Below are positions 8,197 to 17,610 of a stretch of 64,000 nt of DNA, one piece after another. The DNA is from G963704535 sp963704535 (GTDB lineage Bacteria > Chloroflexota > Chloroflexia > Chloroflexales > Roseiflexaceae), in contig OY969916.1 of NCBI GenBank assembly GCA_963704535.1, forward strand, positions 4,030,001 to 4,094,000, read 5' to 3'. The position numbers and the translations under genes are program-made. A model generated the notes under the pieces. That model was not told the origin of the DNA and did not search any database. It saw only the letters and a program-made list of their open reading frames with translations. How positions within the stretch are numbered: position 1 is the first letter of the stretch; every line of letters begins with the position of its first letter.

Positions 8197-8985
8197 ATGA
8201 CGCAGCCGCTGCTTGAGATTCGCGACCTGACGATGCGCTTCGGCGGGCTGGTCGCGGTCCAGGACCTGAGCCTGGCCGTCCACGCTGGCGAGATCGTCGG
8301 CCTGATCGGCCCGAACGGCGCCGGCAAGACCACCGTCTTCAACTGCATCAGCCGCTTCTACCAGCCCAACGGCGGCACGATCCGCTTCGCCGGGCGCGAT
8401 ATCACCCGCTGCGCCCCGCACGAGGTCATCCGGGCCGGGGTCGCGCGCACGTTTCAGAACGTCGAGCTGTGCCGCAGCATGACGACGCTTGAGAACCTGC
8501 TGGTCGGGCAGCACACCCACTTCCCCGGCGGCGTCCTGGCCAACGGCCTGCGCCTGCCCAGCGTGCGCCGGCGTGAGGCGGCGGCCAGGAGCTGGGCCGG
8601 CGAGGTGCTGGGCGTGCTTGGCCTTGTGCCGTACCGCGATCGGGTCGTCGCGACGCTGCCCTTCGGCGTGCAGAAGTCGATCGAGCTGGCGCGGGCGCTG
8701 GTCGCGCGGCCGGCGCTGCTGCTGCTCGACGAGCCAGCGGCCGGCGCCGACACGCAGGAGACATCCGGCCTGGCCGAGATCATCCGGCATGTCCGGCAGA
8801 TCTTCGACGTCAGCATGCTGCTGGTGGAGCACGATATGTCGCTGGTTATGGGCCTGTGCGACCGGCTGTACGTGCTCGACTTCGGCAAGCTGATCGCCGC
8901 CGGCGCCCCGGCCGACATCCAGCGCGACCCGGCGGTGATCGAGGCGTATCTGGGGGAGCGCGAGGTCGCAGAGCTTGAGGAGTAG
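8197..8985 (+). CDS. livG: Branched-chain amino acid type ABC ATPase, LivG
   Basis: 262 aa ATP-binding subunit. Walker A GPNGAGKTT from residue 38, LivG-type signature region LPFGVQKSIELARAL, Walker B LLLLDEPAAGAD, and the C-terminal LYVLDFGKLIAAG. It hydrolyses ATP to drive LivHM. ATG 8197 is used; the frame is open to 8143 but that stretch is repeat-encoded. The signature LPFGVQKSI differs slightly from the usual LSYGQQR. Confidence 0.9.
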   Translation: MTQPLLEIRDLTMRFGGLVAVQDLSLAVHAGEIVGLIGPNGAGKTTVFNCISRFYQPNGGTIRFAGRDITRCAPHEVIRAGVARTFQNVELCRSMTTLENLLVGQHTHFPGGVLANGLRLPSVRRREAAARSWAGEVLGVLGLVPYRDRVVATLPFGVQKSIELARALVARPALLLLDEPAAGADTQETSGLAEIIRHVRQIFDVSMLLVEHDMSLVMGLCDRLYVLDFGKLIAAGAPADIQRDPAVIEAYLGEREVAELEE

Positions 8986-9017
8986 ATGATTAATAACAAC
9001 TGTATTGTTGGCTAAAG

Positions 9018-9555
9018 ACAGCATCCTGAGTAGGCCGAACCCTGAGTAGCCCGCAGGCGTAACGAAGGGTGAGGCCGTATCGAAGGATGCGCCCGGAGCC
9101 GAGCAGCGTACCACACGATAGCATCCTGAGTAGGCCGAACCCTGAGAGCCCGCAGGCGTAACGAAGGGTGAGGCCGTATCGAAGGATGCGGCGAGATAGG
9201 CCATGTCAAAGGCATGGGTTTACATCCTCCGATGTGCTGATGAGTCCTACTACACAGGTCACACCACCAATCTTGAAAAGCGTCTCGCCGAACATCAGGC
9301 AGGCGAGGGTGGCGAGTGGACGAAACGCCGGTTGCCAGTAGAATTGGTCTTCTCGCAGGAAATGCCGGATGAAGATCAGGCCTTTTTAGTAGAACGGCAG
9401 ATCAAAGGCTGGTCACGCACGAAGAAAGAGGCCTTGATCGCCGAAAATTGGGAGTTGTTACGCTTCTTGGCCAAGAAGCCTCGATTCCGAAAATAGCATC
9501 GTGGTGGGACACGGGCCGCACCCTTCGATACGCGCTCCGCGCTACTCAGGATGCT
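9018..9555 (+). mobile_element. Repeat-flanked GIY-YIG unit inside liv operon
   Basis: The left side has two direct copies (about 9018-9091 and 9119-9190) of a roughly 70-bp sequence starting AGCATCCTGAGTAG and ending GTATCGAAGGATGCG. The right side (9513-9555) ends CTACTCAGGATGCTT, the inverted form of the left start. The enclosed gene encodes a GIY-YIG nuclease-domain protein. The whole sits between livG and livF, which are normally adjacent. Confidence 0.55.
9203..9496 (+). CDS. Small GIY-YIG domain protein (UPF0213-like)
   Basis: 97 aa, essentially one GIY-YIG nuclease domain. The start AWVYILRCADESYYTGHT gives the VYI...YYTG pair, NLEKRLAEHQAG contains the conserved Arg helix, and FLVERQIKGWSRTKKEALI supplies the later Glu/Lys region. 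Such small proteins are usually of unknown role and often misnamed as UvrC. It is enclosed by inverted repeats and breaks the liv operon, which suggests it travels with those repeats. Activity on the flanking repeat is a guess. Confidence 0.8.
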   Translation: MSKAWVYILRCADESYYTGHTTNLEKRLAEHQAGEGGEWTKRRLPVELVFSQEMPDEDQAFLVERQIKGWSRTKKEALIAENWELLRFLAKKPRFRK

Positions 9556-9582
9556 TGGTGGGGATGACGACACAGAGGAACT

Positions 9583-10296
<714 letters not shown>

Positions 10297-10475
10297 CAAG
10301 ATGACAGGGTGACAAGATGACAAGATGACAAGGATCGTACACCTGTAGGGCAGGCCCTCCGTGGCCGCCCCCACATTTGTAGGGCAGGCCCTCCGTGGCC
10401 GCCCCCACGTTTGTAGGGCAGGCCCTCCGTGGCCGCCCCCACATTTGTAGGGCAGGCCCTCCGTGGCCGCCCGGA
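10297..10475. repeat. Octamer repeats and four REP-like units
   Basis: GACAAGAT octamers (10297-10335), then four tandem copies (about 10346-10472) of a roughly 33-bp unit containing GTAGGGCAGGCCCTCCGTGG followed by CCGCCCCCAC. Each can fold as an imperfect GGGC-GGCC / GGCC-GCCC stem. The same word occurs inverted near 2450, 27335 and 30590. Confidence 0.8.
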
Positions 10476-10502
10476 TGCCGGTTTTGAGGAAGGAGCAGAG
10501 TC

Positions 10503-11888
10503 ATGGCAGTTCAGCACAAGGATGTGCGGCGGCCCCGCACCGTGCAGATGGTCCAGCAGACGCTTATGCGATCGGTGGCGGCGCTCACGATGCTGTTTGC
10601 GCTGGTGTTGGCCGCTTGTGGCACGCCGGCCAACCCAGCCGCGCCGGCCGCGACCAGCGCCCCGGCCCCCGCCGAGGCAACCGCCGCCCCGGCCCCCGCC
10701 GAGGCAACCGCCGCCCCGGCTGCCCCAGCGCCGACCGCCGCCCCAGCCGCCCCGGCGCCGACCAGCGCCCCGGCCCCCGCGAGCGGCGCGGCGACGCCCG
10801 GCGTAACCGATACCGAGATCGTGATCGGGAGCTGGGGACCGCAGGATGGCCCGGCCGGCGCCTACGGCGTCATCGACCGCACAATCGGGGCCTATTTCAA
10901 GAAGGTCAACGAGGAGGGCGGGATCAACGGTCGTACGGTGCGCTTCGTCTACGAGAACGACAGCTACGAGCCGGCCAAGACGGTCGCGGCGGTCAAGAAG
11001 CTGGTCGAGGAGGACCAGGTCTTCGCGCTGGTCGCCGGCTTGGGCACCCGCAACAACCTGGCGGTGATGGAGTACCTGGTCCAGAACAATGTCCCGCATA
11101 TCGCGCCGGCCACCGGGTCGACGTCCATAGCGCTGCCGCTGAAGCAGAACGTCTTCGCGCTCCAGGTCAACTACACGGTCGAGGCCACGCTGCTGGCCCA
11201 GTACGCGCTCGACACGCTGAAAGGCGAGAAGTTCGCGGTGTTCTACCAGAACGACGCCTTCGGCAAGGAGGGCTTCGACGCGATCAACGGCGTGCTGAAG
11301 CAGCGCGGTCTGGCCGAGGCCGCCGGCGTCCCGTATGAGACCAGCGACACCAACTTCAGCGCGCAGGCGCTCAAGCTCCAGACCAGCGGCGCCGACACGG
11401 TGATCTTGTGGGCGGTGCCGAAGCCGGGCGGCTCGGTCATCTCCGAGATGGACAAGATCGGCTTCAAACCCAAGCTGCTCTCCTCGGCGGTGATCAACGA
11501 CCCGGCGCTGTTCCAGTTGGCCGGGCCGGGGATCGAGGGGCTGATCATCACCTCCTGGCTGCCCGACTTCGCCGACACCAGCAACCCGAAGGTGGCCGAG
11601 TACCAGGAGTTTATGAAGAAGTACGCGCCGGACGAGCAGATCGGCGGCTTCAGCCTGAGCGGCTACACCCAAGCCCAACTGACAACCGAGGCGCTCAAGC
11701 GCGCCGGCAAAGACCTGACCCGCGAGAGCCTGATCACGGCGCTGGAGTCGCTACAGAACTGGGACGGCAGCGTCCTGCCGGGTATCAGTTACAGCGCCGA
11801 CGATCACCAGGGCGCCAAATCGGTCTATTTCATGCAGGCCGGCGGCGGCGCGTTCGCCAAGATCAGCGATTATCTGGCGCTGGAATAG
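10503..11888 (+). CDS. livK: Branched-chain amino acid type substrate-binding lipoprotein, LivK
   Basis: 461 aa. Signal peptide with lipobox LVLAAC (Cys39), then an Ala/Pro/Thr linker of about 60 residues with a repeated APAPAEATA unit, then a type I periplasmic-binding domain (TDTEIVIGSWGPQDGPAGAYG, later FAVFYQNDAFGKEGFDAING and EGLIITSWLPDF). It captures solute outside the membrane for LivHMGF. AAGGAG lies upstream of ATG 10503. Last gene of the liv set, followed by a stable hairpin. The exact ligand cannot be read from sequence. Confidence 0.88.
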   Translation: MAVQHKDVRRPRTVQMVQQTLMRSVAALTMLFALVLAACGTPANPAAPAATSAPAPAEATAAPAPAEATAAPAAPAPTAAPAAPAPTSAPAPASGAATPGVTDTEIVIGSWGPQDGPAGAYGVIDRTIGAYFKKVNEEGGINGRTVRFVYENDSYEPAKTVAAVKKLVEEDQVFALVAGLGTRNNLAVMEYLVQNNVPHIAPATGSTSIALPLKQNVFALQVNYTVEATLLAQYALDTLKGEKFAVFYQNDAFGKEGFDAINGVLKQRGLAEAAGVPYETSDTNFSAQALKLQTSGADTVILWAVPKPGGSVISEMDKIGFKPKLLSSAVINDPALFQLAGPGIEGLIITSWLPDFADTSNPKVAEYQEFMKKYAPDEQIGGFSLSGYTQAQLTTEALKRAGKDLTRESLITALESLQNWDGSVLPGISYSADDHQGAKSVYFMQAGGGAFAKISDYLALE

Positions 11889-11909
11889 GGAAATCAGGGC
11901 CGACAAAAC

Positions 11910-11967
11910 CCTTCGGGTCTGCGCCCGCCGCTACCGTCAATCGCCGCGCGTGTCGCAGACCCGAAGG
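11910..11967 (+). terminator. Stem-loop after livK
   Basis: Perfect 14-bp stem CCTTCGGGTCTGCG (11910-11923) with its complement at 11954-11967 and a 30-nt loop. No U-run follows, so it may be a processing or decay-blocking hairpin between convergent genes rather than a classic terminator. Confidence 0.5.
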
Positions 11968-12064
11968 ATTTCAGGGTCGCCATTGTGTCGTCGTGGTCAT
12001 CATCGTGGCGCCATGAATGCCGTAAGGGCGTAGCAGTTGCCCTCATTGATCAATGCACGTTGTC

Positions 12065-14801
12065 CTACTGGCCGCTGTTCCAGCCCGCGTAGTTCGGGTC
12101 CACTTGCTTGGCGCAGACGCCTGAGCTCGCATCGGCCCGCACGCAGGTGAGGAACTGGTTGGTCAGGTCCTGCGCGTCGGCCAGCTCACGCTCCAGGTCC
12201 TCGCCTTGGACCGCCCGGTCGACGGCGCGGAAGAACCAGAAGTAGTCGAGCCGCGAGCGGTAGAACGGCTCGCGCCCCTCGATGGCCGGGCGACCGAGCG
12301 CCTCGCGATAGGCTTTGTAGACCTCGACGGCGCCGACCGGCGCCTGCTTGGCAAACGCCTCGGACTCGGCCACCGAGATGCGGGCTGGGAAGGCGCCCTG
12401 GAGGCCCGATACGTTGGTGCTCAAGTGCTTCATCCATTCCCAACATGCCCTGGGCGTACTGGGTCTTGGTCGAGATAAACAGCCCACGGGTGTCAAGCTC
12501 GTCGGGTGAGAGCGGGCTACCGCCCAGCGGCGGCGGCGCGATCGCCTTGGTGAACGTGGGCGCATCCGGCGCGCCGGGGCCAAAGAAGAACACATCACCG
12601 AAGTCGAACCACATGCCGACCCGCCCATTGTTGAGCAAATCAAAGACATCGCCGCCGAAGCTCGCGTTGTTGGTGTAGCCGTTGAGCTGCTTGTGGGGCG
12701 AGAAGTTCTTCAGTAGATCCACGTAGGTGCGCACGGCTTGCAGCAGCTTGGGGTCGCTGAAATTGGGCTCGACCGCGTCGCCGCTGCCTTTGGTCGGCGA
12801 GGCTTCCATCCGGTCGAGGAAGAAGATCAGGTCCTGGACATCCGAGCCCATAGAGGCGTAGCCGTAGCGCTTGTCCTTGCCGTCGCCGCTGGTCAGCTTC
12901 TGAGCCGCATCGACAAAGTCGTCCATGGTCCAGCCGGCGTTGGGGTAGGCCAGCCCGGCGTCGTCGAAGGCGGTCTGGTTGTAGGTCAGCACCCGCAGCC
13001 GGACCACGTAGGGCAGGCCGTGGAGCCCGCTGCCGGATTGGAACCGCGCCAGCAGCGCGGGCGGGTAGTCGTCGATCTTCAGGGTTGCGTCGGCGTCGAA
13101 CAGCGGCTGGAGGTCGAGCGTGCTGGTGATTTCTTCCTGGCCGGGCGGGCCGAACCAGGTGAAGCAGTCGGAGGGGCCGGCCAGCTCGCTGAAGCTGAAC
13201 GAGCCACCGGCCGGGTCGATGTTCTTGATCTCGACGAAGATGCCCAGGTTCTGCTGGTTGAACTGGCGCGCGGCGCGGCGAATCTCCTCGGCCTCGAAGC
13301 CGGGCGCGCCGAAGACGATCTTGGTGGCGCCCTCGGGCACTACCTCGGCCACCGGCGTCGCCACGACGACCGGCGCGCTATTGGGCGTGGGGCTGGGCGT
13401 GCTCTGCGCCTGGGCGATGCGCTGGTCCAGCGCCGTCTGGGCCTCGCGCAGCGCCTGCTCGGCACTCTGCTCGCCGCCGACGACCGCGCTGACCGCCTGG
13501 TCGAGCAGCGTAAACAGGTTGTTGTCGAAGATGACGTCGGTCTGCGCCACCGTGGGCCGCTCGACCGTGGCCCTGACCGCCGCCGCCCCCTCCTCATCCA
13601 GCTTGGACCAGAAGCCGCTGCTCTCGGCGATCGACTTGCGGGCCGGTAGTTGGCTGACGGCATCCGGCCCCTCAAAGGGCTGTTTGATCTCCTGCTTGCT
13701 CAAGAAAGACAGCCAGCGCCATGCCTCCTCGGGATGCTGGGTGCCGCTGCTCATGATGTAGCCCTGGGTGCCGCCGAAGAACGGCACCGGCAGTTGCGGG
13801 TAGGCTGCCGTACCGATCTCGAACGCCGGCTTCTCGCTGGGCGGGCCGCCGAAGAGCATATCGCGCTGCCACATCCCGGCCTTCTGCTCGGTGATCAGCG
13901 TGCGGAACTGGTCGGGGCTGATGCCGCCCAGGCCCGGCGAGTCGGCTCGCACGTAGACCGCGCCGGACTTCGCCAGCGCCGCCACGCGCTCCAGCGCCGC
14001 GACGACCTCCGGCGCATCCAGGCGCAGTTGGTCCGATGGGGTGCTGAACACACTGACGCCGGCCTTGGATAGCTCGCCCAGCAGGAGCGTAAACCCGCCG
14101 CCCCAATCGAGCAGGCCGTACACCTCGACCTCGTCGCCGCGCTTCTGGGCCAGTTGCTCGGCGGCGGCCAGTAGGTCATCCCAGGTCCAATCCGGCTTGG
14201 GGTCCGGCAGGCCGCGCGCCGCCCAGAGAGCCTTGTTGTAGGACAGGAGCTGGATGAACATGGTGTGCGGCAGCATGTAGAGCCCGCCCTCCTGGCTGCC
14301 CGCCGCAAGGGTGATCGGGAAGTAGTCGTCGCGGTTGAAGTCGGGGTCGGACTCGATCAAGGGCGTGAGGTCGCGCAGCAGGCCGCTGCTGATCTCCTCG
14401 GGGCGAACGAAAAAAGCCGACGAGGTGTCGGCGGCGCCGACGACCTGCCGCATCATCCGGCCGGGGTCGAACTCCTGCCCCTCGGATGGGCGCGTGAACT
14501 CGTCGAGCGCCACGAATTGGACTTGGATGTTGGGGTTTTGCTCGTTGAAGGTCTTGATCAGCGGCTCGTAGATCTGGCGCTCGAACTCCTGCGCCCCGAA
14601 CCCGATCGTCACCAACTCCTCCGAGGCGGCCGTCGCGGCAGGGAGCGCGGTCGTCGCGGCGGGCGGCGCGGTCGGGCCGGCGGCGGCATCCGGGGTGATC
14701 TCGGCGGCCAGATCGGCGTCGGGGGTGCCGGCGCCCAAGCCGCAGGCGCTCATTAGCAGCAGAGCGACCAGGAGCATGGCCAGCATGTGACGGTATCGCA
14801 T
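12065..14801 (-). CDS. Lipoprotein with two tandem extracellular solute-binding domains (one frameshift)
   Basis: Reconstructed 911 aa. Signal peptide with lipobox MSAC (Cys20), then two family-1 sugar-type solute-binding domains in one chain: about residues 60-430 (LVTIGFGAQEFERQIYEPLI ... GTQHPEEAWRWLSFLSKQE) and 500-905 (KIVFGAPGFEAEEIRRAARQ ... ACWEWMKHLSTNVSGLQGAF), joined by a helical and Pro/Thr-rich linker. One extra base in the C-run at 12448-12450 breaks the frame; removing it gives TQYAQACWEWMKHLS, typical of the family, and 912 codons. No permease or ATPase genes adjoin it, so its transporter is elsewhere or it acts as a sensor. ATG 14801 has GAGGAGG upstream. Confidence 0.75.
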
Positions 14802-14878
14802 AGAGCGGTCCTCCTCTCTTGCCCTGGGGATCGGGGAAACATTCAAGAGTTAGGACGCGCGAGGTGGGGGTAGAGTTT

Positions 14879-14907
14879 CACCCCCGCTCCGAATCGGAGC
14901 GGGGGTG
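14879..14907. terminator. Perfect 13-bp hairpin
   Basis: CACCCCCGCTCCG, loop AAT, then its exact complement. It lies just past the 3' end of the minus-strand lipoprotein gene at 14977-15576 and before the dual solute-binding gene. It is GC-rich, without a U-run. Confidence 0.5.
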
Positions 14908-14976
14908 CTTACAACGGGATGGGTGGGGTTTAAGGGGCGGGCTGCCCTCCCCTTGCCCCTCCCTTTTCCCACATGA

Positions 14977-15576
14977 TTACGGCACGTCGATCGTAAACTC
15001 GTCGTTCGACGACTGGCCGCTGGTGTCCGTAACCGTCAGCTGAATCGTGTAGCTGCCCGCCACCGGGAAGTACTGCGCGTAGGCAGTGGGGTCCAGGGTG
15101 ACGTTGCCGTTCGATCCCTCGTTGATCACCTGACCAATGACGGTCTCGGCACCGGCCGGAGCTTGTGTGACCGTCCACTTGTAGTCGGCGATGTTGCCGG
15201 CCGACTGCGTGGCGTCCAGGATCAGCTGCTCGCCCTCCTGGAGCGTGACGTCGTCGGCGACGGCGCTCAACGCGCCGGTGGCCTCGGCCACGACCGTGCC
15301 CGTGTCGGGTGACATCACGGCCGTTCCAACCTCTGCCATTGCCGTGCCCGTGTCAGGGGCCGCCACCGCTGTCCCGACCTCTGCCATTGCCGTGCCCGTG
15401 TCGGGAGCCGCCACCGCTGTCCCGACCTCAGCCGCCGCATCGCTGGCGGCCGTGCCCACTGCGGGGTCGGAAACCGCTGTGCCAGCATCGTTCAAACCCT
15501 GCTGCGCCGCCGGCCCGCCACAGGCGCCAAGGACCAACGTGACGCCCAGCATCAAGCAAAGAACAAGTCTTCGCAT
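14977..15576 (-). CDS. Lipoprotein with 16-residue repeats and PKD-like domain
   Basis: 199 aa. MRRLVLCLMLGVTLVLGAC gives a lipoprotein signal with Cys19. Residues about 35-100 contain imperfect 16-residue repeats (core AAPDTGTAMAEVGTAV) from 48-bp tandem DNA repeats. The C-terminal 100 residues (ATGALSAVADDVTLQEGEQL ... SYTIQLTVTDTSGQSSNDEF) resemble a PKD/Ig-like beta-sandwich. ATG 15576 has AAAGGAGGT 6 nt upstream. Surface role likely, function unknown. Confidence 0.7.
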   Translation of the reverse strand: MRRLVLCLMLGVTLVLGACGGPAAQQGLNDAGTAVSDPAVGTAASDAAAEVGTAVAAPDTGTAMAEVGTAVAAPDTGTAMAEVGTAVMSPDTGTVVAEATGALSAVADDVTLQEGEQLILDATQSAGNIADYKWTVTQAPAGAETVIGQVINEGSNGNVTLDPTAYAQYFPVAGSYTIQLTVTDTSGQSSNDEFTIDVP

Positions 15577-15747
15577 CTGTTTACCTCCTTTAGTTACCTC
15601 TTCTCCGATGGCCTCCTGGCCATCACTGAGATAATATAGCAAGATTGGGGCCACGTGGGCAAAAGGGCAACAGAGACCGGAACTTCGCCAGCTACAATAT
15701 GCTATACTCGCAACGGCATGGGCGACAGACCTTCTAATCCAGCTCTA

Positions 15748-15873
15748 CTTAAACAAGGTTTCGGAAGGCGTCATTCCACTTTACAATGTGGGTGGGGGGA
15801 GACTGAGGGGGGCAGCCCCCTCAAACCCCCCTTTTTTCCCAGAACTGTAAAGCTCCCAGGAACCCTGTCTTAA
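15748..15873 (+). mobile_element. MITE-like element, family 1, copy A
   Basis: About 126 bp with ends TTAAACAAGGTT and AACCCTGTCTTAA (imperfect inverted repeats). It contains CACTTTACAATGTGGGTGG, a GAGGGGGGCAGCCCCCTC-type central hairpin and CAGAACTGTAAAG. It lies in the gap between the lipoprotein and glycosyltransferase genes. The rest of that gap holds ATCGTAA heptamers (15936-15958) and nothing else I recognise. Confidence 0.75.
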
Positions 15874-15966
15874 ACAAATCGGCTGTTTTATCACGAAGAT
15901 CACAAAGATACGAAGGCCACGAAGGTGGGAAACTGTAATCGTAAATCGTAAATCGTAAGTACACTC

Positions 15967-17187
15967 GTGCGTATTGCGATCGACGCCCGCCATGTCGCCG
16001 ACCACTTCCCCGGCATCGGGCGCTATGTCTACAATCTGCTGACCGCGCTGGCCGAGCTGGACCACGGGCACACGCTGGTGGTGATCTCCAGCCCGGCGCT
16101 GCCCAACACCCGCCACGATCTATCCGCGCTCGCGCGCTTCCCGGCGGTCGAGTTGGTCGCTACGTCGGCGCGGCCATTCACGCCGGCCGAGCAGATCCTG
16201 GTGCCGCGCCTGCTGCGGCGCCTGCGTGCCGACCTCTACCACGCACCCTACTACGTGCGGCCCTACGCCGGCCTGCCCTGCCCCTCGGTCACCACACTCT
16301 ACGACACCATCCCGCAGCGCTTCCCGAACGAGATCTCGCCGCGCGACCAGATCCTGTTCGGCGCGCTGGTCCGCCTGGCCGCCTACGTTTCGCGCCGGGT
16401 GATCGCGCTCTCCAGCAGTGCCCGCGCCGACCTGGCCGCCGACTACGGCATTCCCGCCGACCGGATCGCCGTGACCCCGCTGGCGGCCGACCCGCGCTTT
16501 CGCCCCCAGCCCCAGGCCGAGATCGCCTCCGTACGCGCGAAATACGCCCTCCCCGACCGCTATGTTCTGTCGGTCTCCTCGAACAAGCCGCACAAGAACC
16601 TGCCCCAGCTCGTCGAGGCGTGGGCGCTCCTCCACAACCACCGAGGATGGAGGATGGAGGATGGAGGATGGAGAAAGGACAGTCTCCACGCAACACGCAA
16701 CACGCAACACGCAACACGCAACAGTTTTCTCAATTCTCAATTGATGCTGGTCATCGCCGGCCACTGGGACCCACGCTACCCCGAGGCGCACCGGCTCGCC
16801 GGGCAGCGCGGCGTCGCCGAGTCGGTGCGCTTTCTGCCGGGCGTGGCCGAGGCCGACCTACCGGCGCTCTACGCGGGCGCCACGCTATTCGCCTTCCCGT
16901 CGCTGTACGAGGGCTTCGGGCTGCCGCCGCTGGAGGCGATGGCCTCGGGCGTGCCGGTGCTGTGCGGGGCGGCGTCCAGCCTGCCCGAGGTAGTCGGCGA
17001 CGCCGCGCTGCTGGTCGATCCGACCAGCGCCGCCAGCATCGCCGACGGGCTGGCGCGGCTGCTGGCCGACGACGGGCTGCTGGCGGCCTTGGCGAGTGCC
17101 GGGCTGGCGCGGGCCGCGTCGTTCTCGTGGCGCCGTACGGCGCAGGCGACGCTGGCGGTGTATGGGCAGGCTGGCTCGTCGAGGTAA
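15967..17187 (+). CDS. GT4-type glycosyltransferase with in-frame repeat insertion
   Basis: 406 aa. N-terminal MRIAIDARHVADHFPGIGRY and C-terminal FAFPSLYEGFGLPPLEAMAS with GVPVLCGAASSLPEVVGDAA identify a GT-B fold family 4 retaining glycosyltransferase; the E(x7)E nucleotide-sugar site is EGFGLPPLE. It likely transfers a sugar in exopolysaccharide or glycolipid synthesis. Residues about 226-258 are encoded by GAGGATG and ACGCAAC heptamers (16643-16740) in the linker before the donor-binding domain, and read as foreign sequence. The start is GTG 15967. No other glycan genes adjoin. Confidence 0.82.
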   Translation: MRIAIDARHVADHFPGIGRYVYNLLTALAELDHGHTLVVISSPALPNTRHDLSALARFPAVELVATSARPFTPAEQILVPRLLRRLRADLYHAPYYVRPYAGLPCPSVTTLYDTIPQRFPNEISPRDQILFGALVRLAAYVSRRVIALSSSARADLAADYGIPADRIAVTPLAADPRFRPQPQAEIASVRAKYALPDRYVLSVSSNKPHKNLPQLVEAWALLHNHRGWRMEDGGWRKDSLHATRNTQHATRNSFLNSQLMLVIAGHWDPRYPEAHRLAGQRGVAESVRFLPGVAEADLPALYAGATLFAFPSLYEGFGLPPLEAMASGVPVLCGAASSLPEVVGDAALLVDPTSAASIADGLARLLADDGLLAALASAGLARAASFSWRRTAQATLAVYGQAGSSR

Positions 17188-17217
17188 TATCGAATTCATC
17201 GAGGAGCGAATTAGCGG

Positions 17218-17365
17218 TACTGTTTTTTCCTTTTCTCGTTGATTTTCGCCCGGCTGGGCGAAAATCAACGAGAAAAAGAGATGAAGTACCTTGCTGCCGA
17301 ACTTCCTGAGCTTGACGAAGGGCAGGCAACAGCGGCGTTGCAGGCGCCACCGCGTAAGTCCTACG
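17218..17365 (+). repeat. Dispersed hairpin element (family 3, partial copy)
   Basis: Perfect 21-bp stem (17231-17251 with 17256-17276) around loop GGCT, then GAAGTACCTTGCTGCCG and a right end GGCGCCACCGCGTAAGTCCT. The element at 52690-52907 has the same hairpin position, same loop and same right end. The left end of this copy is not recognisable. Confidence 0.65.
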
Positions 17366-17456
17366 CCGGCCACGTGGCCTCCAGCAAGAGACCATGGTTA
17401 TCCTGGAAGAGGATATTTTGCACCGGCCCCAGCGTGGTTGGGCCGTCGTGAGGCAT
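17361..17456 (-). CDS. Candidate 31-residue small protein
   Basis: MPHDGPTTLGPVQNILFQDN begins a 31-aa reading frame with AAGGAGG ending 5 nt before ATG 17456, an ideal spacing. It lies downstream of the PadR gene on the same strand, beyond a strong hairpin, and its end overlaps the family 3 repeat. No known family; could be a chance frame. Confidence 0.3.
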   Translation of the reverse strand: MPHDGPTTLGPVQNILFQDNHGLLLEATWPA

Positions 17457-17516
17457 AGGCGCCTCCTTAGGGACGCAAAAATAATAAATCATCCCAAGGA
17501 CACCACGCTGGAGAAT

Positions 17517-17575
17517 CACGCAAAGCCGCAAAGTCGCAAAGACCGGAACCCTTTGCGTCTTTGCGGCTTTGCGTG
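17517..17575. terminator. Long hairpin downstream of padR
   Basis: Perfect 17-bp stem CACGCAAAGCCGCAAAG (17517-17533) with 17559-17575. It is made of GCAAAG-containing near-heptamer words. Positioned 35 bp past the padR stop; it could end padR transcription or be another repeat. Confidence 0.5.
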
Positions 17576-17610
17576 AGACAAACTGGGATGTTTTATTTTC
17601 TGCGAGTCCC

